Assembly (NCBI RefSeq): GCF_963678635.1
Contig: NC_087063.1
Location: 74,543,617-74,607,616 of the forward strand
Length of the DNA: 64,000 bases
Direction: 5' to 3'
Source: Symsagittifera roscoffensis
Lineage: Eukaryota > Xenacoelomorpha > Acoela > Convolutidae
Positions 12,237 through 24,100 of the stretch are shown one piece after another. Numbering within the stretch: position 1 is the stretch's first letter; each line of letters begins with the position of its first letter. Under the pieces are notes generated by a model, which was not told the DNA's origin, ran no database searches, and saw only the letters and a list, made by a program, of their open reading frames with translations. The position numbers were made by a program, and so were the translations under genes.

Positions 12237-12262
12237 GTTTTAAAACGACTGGCTAGCGTCTA
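12237..12262 (-). repeat. Old LTR remnant, left piece
   Basis: The sequence acgactggctagcgtctaaaca matches the LTRs of this family (compare 13490-13511 and 37060-37081). It is cut on the left by the N gap and on the right by a LINE insertion. It continues at 12994. Confidence 0.7.
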
Positions 12263-12993
12263 AACACAATCTGATTTGGGGCTCATGCTTTCCTGTGACT
12301 TAAAATGGAATTTGCATATAAATAAGGTTTGCTGCAAAGCAATTCGTGTTTTTCACATGATAAAAAGAAGCGTATCGAATCTTGGACAAAAAGCTAAACT
12401 GGATTTGTATAAATCTATGATCGTACCAATACTCACGTACGCAAGTCCATGTTATGGATTAAGTAAATACATTATTACGGTGCTTGAAAATGTACAAAGG
12501 CGTATAGTTAAATGGATAATTCCGCATATGGATTCGTACAAAGATCGGTTAATCGAAATTTCACTATTGCCACTGCCAATTTATATACAGATCAACAACC
12601 TTTTGTTGCTGTCAAAAATTTTATCGAAAAATTATGATGTTGACATGTTGAAAGTTCCATCGTATTCCTGTTCCTCGCGCGGTTGTATGTTTCAGCTCGA
12701 GAGGCCGAAAAAGAAATTTTTGGAGGACGAATTCTTTTACCAAACATGTCGGCTAGCGAATGTGATCAAAATTGACGTGAGAGTAACAAGCAGACTGAAG
12801 AAGCGAATATTGTGGTTATTTTGGAGAAAATTTGAGAAGGACTACGAACAAATGAACAAGTGCACATGGAGAATTGCTTGCGATTGCACAATGAATGACT
12901 GTAGAAGCAAAACTTCACTATAGAACGAAAAACTGAAAGGGGGAAACCCCTTGTGCTACGAGCACAAAAGCCCTACTACTACTACTACTACTA
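12263..12993 (+). mobile_element. 5'-truncated LINE fragment (reverse transcriptase C-terminus and 3' tail)
   Basis: The open frame 12276-12923 begins in the RT thumb motif (LGLMLSCDLKWNLHI) and continues through YKSMIVPILTYASPCYG and VQRRIVKWI. It ends in a short basic, Cys-containing tail before TAG. This order is typical of the C-terminus of Jockey/CR1-type non-LTR reverse transcriptases. After the stop comes a hairpin TTGTGC-TACGA-GCACAA (12951-12967) and a (CTA)n run, as expected for a LINE 3' end. It interrupts the old LTR remnant at about gtctaaaca/cacatg, so it inserted into that LTR. The clade assignment is tentative. Confidence 0.75.
12969..12992 (+). repeat. (CTA)n microsatellite tail of the LINE
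   Basis: About seven CTA/TAC units directly after the hairpin-containing 3' end of the LINE fragment. It is consistent with the simple-repeat tail many LINEs carry instead of poly(A). Confidence 0.8.
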
Positions 12994-13432
12994 CAGCTTC
13001 ACATGCTTTTAACCCTCTCTACAAAAGCCAGTTCAATGTGTGGTCCATTAATATCGGGTCGACAAAGTCGTTCCTATTTAAGGCTATCGGCCAGATCGCG
13101 CAAATTAACTTAATTACATGCAAAAATAGTGAGCTCATGGCTGGGTCTCAGTATCACCAAACTACGAGGTCATTCCTAAAAACAGAGCTACTACTTATTA
13201 TCATATTACTATTGTTTTTAATCAGTAGATAAAAAACATCATATCCATCGGAGATAGATCAACCCTTTCCATCAACTCCTAGCTTCTCATATTCCGAAAA
13301 AATGAATTAGATGTTAATTAAATTCAGTTCAAGACATACCAGGAAGCTAAAAGTTGTTTTTAAAAACCAGTCTCAGTCTCTTCCCAAGACCCTTCCAGAT
13401 TGTCGAATCGGGTCGAAGAGCTTTCTTGTTTC
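12994..13432 (-). repeat. Old LTR remnant, right piece (diverged, truncated)
   Basis: Aligns in the same orientation as the copy B LTRs over segments such as gtgagctcatggctgggtct and gatagatcaaccctttcc, but with many substitutions and indels. It stops at the equivalent of the middle of an LTR and abuts the 3' LTR of copy B. It therefore represents an older insertion of the same family, later invaded by the LINE. Confidence 0.8.
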
Positions 13433-14351
13433 AGTAACATTCGCCCAGAAGATACATATCGACGGATAACAAAACTAAGTCTTAAGACGACTGGCTAGCG
13501 TCTAAACAGAGCTTTGTATGTTTTTCACCGTCTCTACCAAGCCAGTACTTTTCGGTGGTCTTTCTTACATCAGGCTGACAAAAACGTTACTGTTCTCCGG
13601 CTTCGACCAGAACGCTCAAATTAACTGAATTACATGCAAAATTAGTGAGCTCATGGCTGGGTCTCAGTATCCCCAGACCACGAGGTCACTCCTAAAAACA
13701 GGGCTACTACTTATCATATTACTATTGTTTTTGTTCAGTAGATAAAAATCATCATCTCCATCGAAGATGGATCAACCCTTTCCCCCAACTCCTAGCACCT
13801 CATCCTTGTCAAAACTAATCAAAATATCAGTTAAATTCAAGTCAGGACATGACAGGATGCTAAAATTCAGTACAAGTTCATAAAAGTTCACGTCCCGAGA
13901 CCCTTCCGGATTCTTGAATCCGGTGAATCAAGCTTCTTAATGTCGAGTTCACACTAACTCGGAGGGCTGGTTTTTACCCTTCACCGTTGCTCGCAACGGC
14001 CTTGCAACTATTGTAACAGCACAATAGTTGCAACTCGGAACGTCCTCTGCTGTTCGGTAGTTCGTTGTTGTTTTTCAGTCTCGATTTCGTACTGTTTGCA
14101 ATCGCAGATAAAGTTGTTCTGTTTCTTTCTGCTATTTTTGCTAAAATGGCCGTTTCTTACGTTTCTCAGAAATATGACGTCATAATTCGAATTTTTAAAA
14201 ATTAGAATTCCAGAATCTTCTAGCCTTCACCGTTTGGCTAATCGTTCAAATAACGTCCTTATCCGTTCTAAATCGCCAATTCGGAAGGCTTGCTGCTAAA
14301 ATACCGAATTCTGCAGAGACTGCATTTTGGCCATTCTGGTCGAATGTCACA
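13433..14351 (-). repeat. Copy B 3' LTR
   Basis: 919 bp. The element-sense start TGTGACATTCG is at 14351. The end is at 13433, where the terminal CA is degraded (plus-strand AGTAAC instead of TGTAAC). It is preceded in element sense by the polypurine tract (14353-14364). It is more diverged from the 5' LTR at 37005 than that LTR is from those of copy C. Confidence 0.88.
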
Positions 14352-15168
14352 TACTCCCCGGACAGTCCGGTCAATGTCCTCATTGAATCGCGCAATGTTC
14401 ATAAAATGGTTACAGTGCCATCGAACAGAATTTACAAAATGCACGGAATTACTTTTATCCACGTCATATCAACTCACTGCAGAATATAAATGGCATCATA
14501 CTACATCACTATAGCCTTCAAATTCTTTCATTAATCTGCACATTGAGAATATAACCTAAGATAAAACATGTTTTCTGACTTCCAGTGTCTATGTCCCGAC
14601 TAAAACTTTTTCTCCTAGATTTAAAAAGTGTTGGCTTGCAGGACAGTCCTGCCAACCAACAAGCTAAAATTATCCTACTATGCTCCTTCCCTTCGGAAAT
14701 CTTGCTTGTTTATTGTCCTGAATATTAAAACTAAGAAACTTTGTGGTTAGAAAGAACAATGCACCAACCTCCTTCTTCAAGAGGTTACTCAAGTCCTTCA
14801 TATCACCACAAAGTGATCAGTTTTCCTAAGTGATTAAAAACAATCATGCAGGCTGGAATATTTAAATATACTCTTTTCTCAAGCCTCTCTAAATAAATAA
14901 CAAGTGTCTCTAAAGCCACTTCTGCTAAAATCAAAATGCAAATTTATAAATGCAACAATTTCAGAACTCAACAAAATGTTTCAGTTTTCAATTACAACTT
15001 GGTTGCTTGGTTTCTCACTTGAGTTTTTCACACACATAAAACAATTCTGAGTTTTAACGTTTCTTCATCATCCCTTTGTTCTCTTCCTTTTTCGTCGTTT
15101 AGAAGTTCTAAAACTTCTAAATTCTTCTAATTTTCTTTCTTGTTGCCTCTTGTTTTCTCGACCATTCG
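14352..15168 (-). other. Copy B 3' UTR and polypurine tract
   Basis: Non-coding, between the ORF2 stop and the 3' LTR. It shares with copy A the TTTAGAAGTT hairpin near 15100-15122, the GCAGGAC-x-GTCCTGC palindrome near 14637-14655 and the polypurine tract (ACTCCCCGGACA on the plus strand, 14353-14364). Nothing else recognised. Confidence 0.7.
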
Positions 15169-18100
15169 TCAATGCTCCATTTCCTCCTCCTGTGACACTG
15201 ACTCCGCACTCTCGGTTTCCGTGTCTTGTAGCACGTCATTGACTATCCTGACGCTGGTGGAAGCCGTCCTCCAACACTTCTGCTCTTCCACCCTCTGTTT
15301 ACAGCAAGGTAGGGGATCCACGTTTGATTCTCTGTTTCTACAGAAGCTGTTGTGGAGACACAACGTCACGTTTCTCTCCAAATCTTCTTTCAGCATCTCT
15401 GCCTTCTCATTTCCACTACGCTCGCTCGTCCTGGAAATTCTTTTCACAGCGGTGGTCACTGCATTCCGATGGGTCACGAAAGCTCGCTTGAAAGCTCCTG
15501 CCCCAATGTCCAGCTGATATTCACTGTACACTCTGCCATGTTTCGACATATGCTTTTTCGCATACTCGTACAACCATGCAGTCATGTTAGCTCTGAACCA
15601 TGGCATCAATCGTTTTCTTGCCCATATCTTCTTCACTTCCATCGGAATGTTTAGAACTTTGCACATTGTCTCAAAAAGATCTAAATCTTTTAGACAATCT
15701 AATTTCTGCAGTTGTTCTCTCGTCGGTGCCTCCTGTCTATTATTTTCTCTCACATGAGCCTCCAGCCATCGTATCGCCATCATAACTCCCACTATCACTA
15801 TTGTTATGGGCTGTGATGAATCTGGTAAACCCATGGAGAGCAACTCTCCAGAGTCCCAGATCAACACCAAATTACTACGCTTGGGATACCACCAGGTCTG
15901 CAGCAAGCAGTGGCAAGGAAACTCGTCATGTGTCAACATGATGCTCCTCCAATTGCGTTTTCCTGAAGCTTCCAGCAATGGTTCCACTTCCATCATCACT
16001 CGGTGGATTTCATCATTCTCATCTACTGCATTGTAATCTGTGACAGTTGATCCTCTCTGTTTCTGTTTTTCAAAGTCACTGAAGTTCCCGCTCACATATC
16101 CCATGAACTTCTTTCCTAGTATTGACTCCAACTCCTCTTTGGTTCTCTCTGGAACTGCTGAGAACATCTTACATAGTAACTCGTAAGACTTTTCAGACAT
16201 TCTCGCCAATCTCACGCACTTTGGCACTGAGAAAGCTTGATCCACGATCGTTCTTGTACTCTTCACGTCCACAGCCACGAAATGTACAGGGTATCTGCTC
16301 TTGCACATTGGAGCCAACGTTGAACCCACCAAATATCGTGCTCCTGATGGTCTACAATAAGTTTCGCTGTGTCTGATGTTCATCTCCGTTTCGATTGCTT
16401 CCCTCCATTTTCCTATATACTTCTGCTCAGTCTGCAGAACTCCTGGGAATACTTCTACGCTGATGGCTGTGACCATCTCATGTTTCTGTTCTAGATTCAA
16501 TAGTGACTCTAAAGAACCAAACATGCTGTAGAATCCTAGTGCTGTCACTAGATTCACATCAGTTCCTCCATGGCAATCTGCTATCAGTTCCGTTTCCGTT
16601 CTTGCTTTCATCACTACATCTCCAAACAATACCGTCAACTGCTTGTGTTGTTTCTCCAGGGTTTTCACACAGTCTAGACTTCCACAAACGTGACCCTCTA
16701 GTCCACAGACTTCCGCCAGACAGCTACCAGGTTTGACCCAGTCTTCTGGTCCCCAGCCAGGCAACTCCACTCTATCTTCTCCGTTGCTCTTAGAGGCTGT
16801 TATCATCACATTATATATGATGTTGAGGTCACGCAGGTTACAGTCCGCATTCAGTTCCCTCTGTATGTCCTGTGTCGCCCGTAATATTGAGTCAGCGTTG
16901 GGACTAGGACACCACGATGGCTTCATCAATTCCCACACTGCCATCAAGCTCGTTCTCAGTAATTCATCTGAGAATCCCAACCCAAATTCCACTCTCTTGT
17001 CGGATTTTGGTACTGAAGGTGCAGTCACCTCTTCTTCCAAGACCAATCCCAATTTGGCCTGTGGATTGTTAACGCTCTTAGTCGTTACAATTCTGGACGT
17101 CCAGAACCTTAGTAACACCGCCTGCTCATAATCAAAGAAGCAATCACGTATGTCTTCACTCAGGAAAGGATTGTACGCTATCCCTATGATCCCGGATACA
17201 TAGCTATATGACTTCTTCTTGATCGGTCCACAGTATTCACTGGATTTCGGCAATGCTCCCATAGATTCTTTAGTGAGCCTCAACTCCTTGTTTGAGAATC
17301 TCCTGATCTCGTCTATCTTTTTCATGGGTTCCAATTCTTCAGGTTCTTTCATGTTCACCCTCATCGGTTTACTTTGCTGCATATCCAGCATTGCTAGTAA
17401 GAACATGGCTTTCGTTCGCTCATCGCCTTCCTTCAACATTTTAACACAAGTGCTTAATGCAGGTACTGAGATCTGCTCTATCAGGAATCGAATGAAACAG
17501 AGAGCGTCTCTCCGCTTTGCACACGCTACTGCTGCTCCCTCCTGGACTATCAGATCCCTCAGATTCGTCATAAGGAAAACTTTTTCCTCCTTTGATCTCT
17601 TCCTTTCTTCCGAATCATATTCTTCGCGAGTCAGTCCCATCATGCACCAGGCGAACCTGAGTTGTAATTCTGTCCTTACGTAAGGTACTGCCACGAGAGC
17701 ATGTATTCTTGGCGTAGTCCTCATTTCTTCTTCGAAATACCTCAATACTACTGCTTTCCATGGAAGGCTCACTAACTGCTCGATCGTCTCCGCCTCTACG
17801 TCAGACGACGCCAAAGTTCCGTACGCCTTCTGCTTGAGGGTGGTGCCTTGCAACATCATTTCCAGATAACCCTCCATGGCTTTTTCGTCTTCCAGGGCCA
17901 CTACATACCCTCTAGCCGAGTTTCGGTATTCCAACATCTCCATGTATCCACCGGTGGGTTCATCTATCGACACTGTCTCAGACACTGTCAGTCTGTTGTA
18001 TTCCACTGGTGTTAGTTGTCCTGCAACACTTCCCTTTCCATGATTCATGGGAGATGGCTTGAAGTCCCTCATTTTACTCTCTCCACATTGACTGAGTATT

Positions 18101-21100
18101 TCCATTTCTAAAGTCGCTCCAGTCAGAGTGCGGTCACTCCTTTTGGATTTATAGCCGGTTGACTTTATTCCCGCCATGAGAATGGGTGGCACCATCGCTA
18201 TATCAGTTAATATTCTATCTGTGCCAGACAATTGATAATCACCTTGCCCCAAATCCATGACTTCCTCGACTCGTTTTCTTTTCGCTGAGTTACCAGCTTT
18301 CATCGATATTTCCGAATCCACTTTCGTCTTTCCAATCCTCCTCGGCATCACTCTGCTGCCTAACTTCATTTTCATCGCATTGATTTTATCAATCACCATT
18401 TTCGATCGCATCGTTCCTCTCCTGGTCCTTGACAGGTACACCACCTCTCCTTCATTGTCCTGCGGTGTCATCTTGATGGGAGAATTCGCTTCACTCTCAT
18501 CAGTGGCTGAGTCGATCAATAACTCACTCAGTCTCCCTTCACACTCATCAAGCTTGTCAAGTACTTCTCTCATCAAGGGTTGATTGAGACCTGTTTTGAG
18601 AATGGACTGGGTCCCATAGCTCTGAATCACAGTCCAGACTTCTTCCATGAACGCCACTCTGTCCAGCTTACATCCCGTCCTACTCTCGTGGTCTCGGTGA
18701 TGTACTTCCCATTCTTCTTCGGGTAGCGTTCCCAAGAAAGGTACTCTGGCTGAGGCCTCTATTCTTCTCCTCCGAGGTGATTCCATGAGGATTCTCTGAT
18801 CGTTATTTCTTGTATTGCCAGGAGAGCAGCTCTCCGGCAAATTCCGTTTCATTTCCATAAAGGCTGACGGAGGTTCCAGTGTCGAGATGCCTTCATCCGC
18901 TGGCTCAGTCGTCTCCAACGTGTCTGCATTATTCTCAAGATCACTGAAGATATTGAAATCCAGGCTGGATGTTCCTCCTGTCGATGCCCTGTCGTCCTCC
19001 CCACCAGCTTGATCTTGTTGCATGGGTTCTTCAGTCTGACGGTTTCCACCCTGTCCGTCATCTCCTTCTGACTTGTCCCTATTCGAGCCCGATGGTCCTT
19101 GTTCGTCTTTGTCGGCTTCTTCCTGGAATCTCGGTATGAGCAACGTACCAGCCGACTTATCTTCCTCTTCTCCATGGACCACTTTGATTTCTTCGCAGCC
19201 AAAGGGTGCTAGGAAGATTCTCGTCTGCAATACTCCCGCAACCTTCATCTCTTTTCTCACACTGGTCAGTATCACTGAGGCTTCAGGCAATTCAGTCCTG
19301 CCTCTCATCCTCATTGGTGCTAAGCCTAGTGCCTCCCACTCCTCATCAAATCTTCCAGGCTTGGGAGTAGCAGCGTTGCTTATTCGCCTTCTCGTCGCTT
19401 GATCCGTGTACGCAAATCGTGTGTACTGTAACACGGCGGCATTTCTCCCCACGAAGTATGTATCCATCGTCGCCGAGAAATTCCCTACTCTCCTTTCATT
19501 GGTTTCGAATGCTCTCAACCTAGGAGTTTGTACTACGGAGACTGCTCCGAGCAACATCCTTCTTATCAGAGGGAATTCAGGGATTGCTTCCGGTAGCTTC
19601 TTGTAATCGCCCCAGTCCTTCGTCTCTTCCCTCACCTTGTGATATGCTGCTGTGAGACGAGGTACTCTGGTTATCTCACCATTCGTTTTGTCATAGGGCC
19701 TTAGATTCCAAAGCTTTGGAAACACCTCGATGTGTCCTCTTTCTACTTCTCCCATGCGATCGCAGAAGTGATCGTCAAAATTGATGACTGTCATTTCCGG
19801 CTCCGCTATTTTCGCAAACAACAGATCTTCACTCATGAGCTCCCGCAGTGCCTGCTGCTCACACCAGTTCAGTGCACTACCGTCCACTGCCGATATGAGG
19901 TTCAGGTGCAGCACCGACCTCCTATATGCTTCCACTTTAACGTCAGGGAACGCAAAGGTGACTGCTGGTCCGTAGATCACTGTCACGAACTCCGTGACTC
20001 CTCTGATCAGCGCCAAGGGATCAGTCCTCATAGCTAAGCTCAAATCTGTTAATAGCGGCATGCCTCCAACATGTCGTCTAACATCTTCTTCCTTTTCAAT
20101 TGTCTCGTCTTCTCCTGTTCCAAAGCGATTTTGCTGCAAGAGATACTGGATCAGAGTGTGTCTCAGGTCTCTTATTTTGTTCCACGAGTCCGTGGATTTC
20201 TGCATATCCAGATTCCTCACTTTCTCTTTCATCTGCTCTGGACAACGTGTCAGTTTCATTAGTCCTGCCAAGTTTCCGTGGGTTATTGCGATCAATGTCA
20301 GAAGTCCATCTAGTCTCAGGTTCTGTATTCCATCCGTAAGCAGTATCGCCGGTCCTTTCACGAAATTCTCCGCTCCAAATGTCACGAACAAGGCTATCAA
20401 TTCCACTATCGATATTTTCACTACTGCTTGGAGGAATTCCTTTATCAAATAGTGCGAGACTTTCGGGTATACTTTTGCCAAGAAGGACGCGGTCCATCCG
20501 GCTCCCAACCCTTCTAGCATGCTGTCTGTCCTTTCAAATCCCTCCTGTCCTTTCACTTCCTGGGTCCAGAAGGTTTCCAGAGTAACTTGACACATTCTGT
20601 TCACGAACTCCGCGGTCTTTTCTCCGGCATTTTCCGCCAGGTTCACCTCCTTCAACAAGTAGGCGTGTATCCTAGTGATCATCACTGGGCCTTGCTGAAA
20701 AGCATCAGCACCCAATGCCGCTACTCTCGGATTCAGGTGTAGCCACTGATTTGCTTCCGGCTTGGTTCTCAGAACCATGGCCTCCAGTTGAGCTCTGGTC
20801 TCCAGTGAATTCTTTCTTCTCGTGCCTTCACTCGCCACTTCCATTGCTCGGAACCACAAGTCGTTGGACATTGCCGTAATCACTCGATGGTCGTCATCTA
20901 TTCCTGGTTTTAATTTGAGTTGCCGACTGAAGTTGGACAGTTCCAACCGCAGCACCTCGTCCAACACCAACATGTGTAACGCGTGGTCCTTGAGCCCTCT
21001 CATCGCGTTTGAAATATCTGACCATACTGCCGGCAGTTCAGCCTTAAGTGGCCTCAGGTTCTCCACTTCAATCATGCGATTCGGGGCTGATATGATCACA

Positions 21101-24100
21101 TCATATTTTCCTTCCGAAAGTAAGGCTACCATCGCATACACAAATTTCAGTCCATCCGGGAGATGTGCATATCCCGGAGACAACGCAAATACTACTTTCA
21201 ACGTCACTTTATTGAAGGATCCCTCCTTCGTCGCATCCACCACTTCACCCATCGATTCCAAGATGTCTTTTATCGCTGGCCATACTGCGTTTTCTGCCGT
21301 TGCAGGATCTCTGAGCCTGCTCAGAAAACCTCTACTATGTATATGGTCATTAATACCAGCAAACACAATCGTTATCGGGTTCATTTCCGTCTGCCTCTGC
21401 ACCCCTATAGCCAATGACACTGATTGCAATAGGTCTAGGTCAACTGCGGCCAGCATTATGACGTCCGGCCAAAACAAAGACTTAGAGGTGTACACGAACT
21501 CTGAATTCGCTACTACCATGATCTTGGCCTTTCTCATTTCTGCTTTGTCGTAGGCGGCGAAGATGCTCTCATCTTTCTTTATTGCTGTCAATCCGCCATA
21601 TCTCTGGGCATCACCATCTTGGTTCACTTGTTTTGGGTATACTCTCTCCTTCACATGACTAGGTGGTGTCGTCAGTTGCCTGAATATCTTCACGTGTTGT
21701 CCAATTGGCGCTCTCGCCGTCAGGAATCTTCCTGGCCTTTCTTCACGATTCCTCTCATCATGGTTCAATCTCACATCTTGCAACGGTCTTGCATTCACAG
21801 GTCCTATTGTGTTGTTGGAGGGCAGTCCCTCCAAGTCGGCAAATCTCAAGGCCGTCGTGGAGCTGAAATTTATGCTAGCGGCTATCAACCAGTCTACGCC
21901 GGTTATCGAGTACAATCTGCTGACGGATAGCGTCGCTCCATTCAGCATCCTCCTTGCATCTTCGATGAAGCTCACTCTCTGTAGGTCCAGCTTCATTAGT
22001 TCTTCTTTGTATATATGCCAAGGAGACGGTATGGATCGCGACCACATCAATGAGCCTCTGCTCGGTCTTTCCTCTCGACTGGTACTCGTCGTCTCCGATC
22101 TAGTGTCCGATCTAGATGTACCGGCTACTTCTTCGATTGGTTGGTTGACAGGTCCTATCCTTCTCCTAGGATGAATTGTTCTCCTCATCGGTGCCTCTCC
22201 CAACCGATCCTGTACATCTGTTCTTCGACCTGGTTCACTGGAGCTTTGTTGCCGGTAATTTATGGCGGCTGGGACCGTACCCAAGCGTGTTTCCAGGTTA
22301 GGAGGCACAAAGGTGGTGATCACCATATCACTCACCGTTCCCTCTTCCTTCAGCACTCCTGTGTCAAAGAGTTCTGCTTCCAGCTCATCCAACCGTTCTT
22401 GGAAGACTCGATTCAACCAAGCTTGTCCTTCGACACTGTCGAAGTGGATGCCATCTGTGGTCAGTCTGGCTTGATCCATGGCTCTCAATTCATGTTCAAT
22501 GTCCATGAGGATCATTCTTCCGGCGTTTCTATTTGCTAGGTTTCTCAAGATGTTGTTCCATCTCATGACTCCCTCGTTGTGCCTTCTTCCTGATACTGTC
22601 AGGCTTCTTGTGTTCATTGGCACAGTGCAAACGGTCAGTACCGCGCAACTGAACTTCTGCCAGAGAGTGGTGAACAAACACACCATCATTGATTCCCACA
22701 GTGCTTCCTGCTCGTCTGATCCTCTGGAGATATCATTCGTCCCAACTAATATCATCACACTGGGTATCCTCCCGGGATTCATCAGCTCCACCATCCGGTA
22801 TAATTGGGCAATTGTCGCGCCTCCAAAGGCCATCACCGTGGTGACCCATGAGGTCCTCAAATTCGTTAGCACTCGGACTAAGCTGTCTCCCAATATCAGG
22901 TGTGATGTCCCGAGTGGTGGTCCCGAGAGGTTCACAGCCGGGCTCCAGGTAGCTCGATTGAAGCAGGCTCTCGGATCTGTCTCCGGAACTCCCGTGAAAC
23001 TATACTTCAATTGATTATTCTTCTGCACGTCTATTACGCGAGATACTTTCTTCGCTGGCATCTTCCTCACTTTTCTCTCTGTGATTTTCGAACTCCCCCT
23101 GAGTGGCGTCACGTCACTTATTCCTTGTCTGATTACTGTCTGGGAGAGTTGTACTCTGCCCGTATCGTCAATCGTTCCATAGGGTGCAGTCACCCCGGAA
23201 CCTGGTGCATTCTTGTTAGCGACCAATCGTCCAGCTGTCTCTATCAGTTTTCTCACTGTCTGTTCTACGACGGGATCACCCAAGGTGTCACTAGGATCCG
23301 GGATTGTTACTCGGTTCGTCTCTGCTGGAAGCCGTGTCTCCGTTGTTTGACTCATTTCTCGAGGTGTCAAGAGCTCCATCGGGGACTGCCCACGAGGAAT
23401 ATCCCTTGCAGGTATCATTTTCTCAATGGACGTCGTCAACGCCACCTGCTCCGATCGCTCTTTGTATTCCTGCCTTAAGCGTTCGATCTCTTGACCCTGC
23501 TTTTTGTTGCAGTCTTCAAACAACTTTCTCCACATGTCCCGGTCTTCCTCCATCGCCAGCATGGTCTTCGTCATATCGTCTAACTCCTTCTTCGTACTTC
23601 TCAACTGATCGTTCATCTCGTCCAGATCTTGTATGGTTTGGTTCGTCTGAACCTTCTGTGTTACTTTCGCCCCTTTTGGTGGCACAGCTGCTCTCAGTGG
23701 TGAACCAGACGAGGTCGCCTCGCTGTTCATCTCCCGATGCATTCTCGTCAGCCCAGGTTTGGGCTTGGAGGGCATTGGCATCTCACCTGGTTGGTAAGTC
23801 CTAGAACTTCCCAACCCAGGCTCATTCGCCAAGTCACTCCCTGAGAGAGCCCCGTTTCTCCACCTCATCACTCTCATGTTCGGGCGGTCTAGTACTCCTC
23901 TTTCTCCATATGCTGCCATCAACAGGACTTCCGTGGGGCGGTCCCCACGGTTGTCGTGCCCCAAGATGTTAATCAGGGCGGTCAGCAACATGACCACCTC
24001 TGGGTCCTCCAGAGCGAAGTCTCGTTCGATCAGCCGACGATAGATCGCATCTACCATCGGTCCCACATATGCCTCTGCCAGGTCCATCAATTCATCCAGG

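Noticed and set aside
20822-21553. Antisense frame of ~243 codons opposite ORF2, longer (278) in A
   Set aside because: Shadow of ORF2; length varies between copies and the content is low-complexity Ser/Thr-rich.
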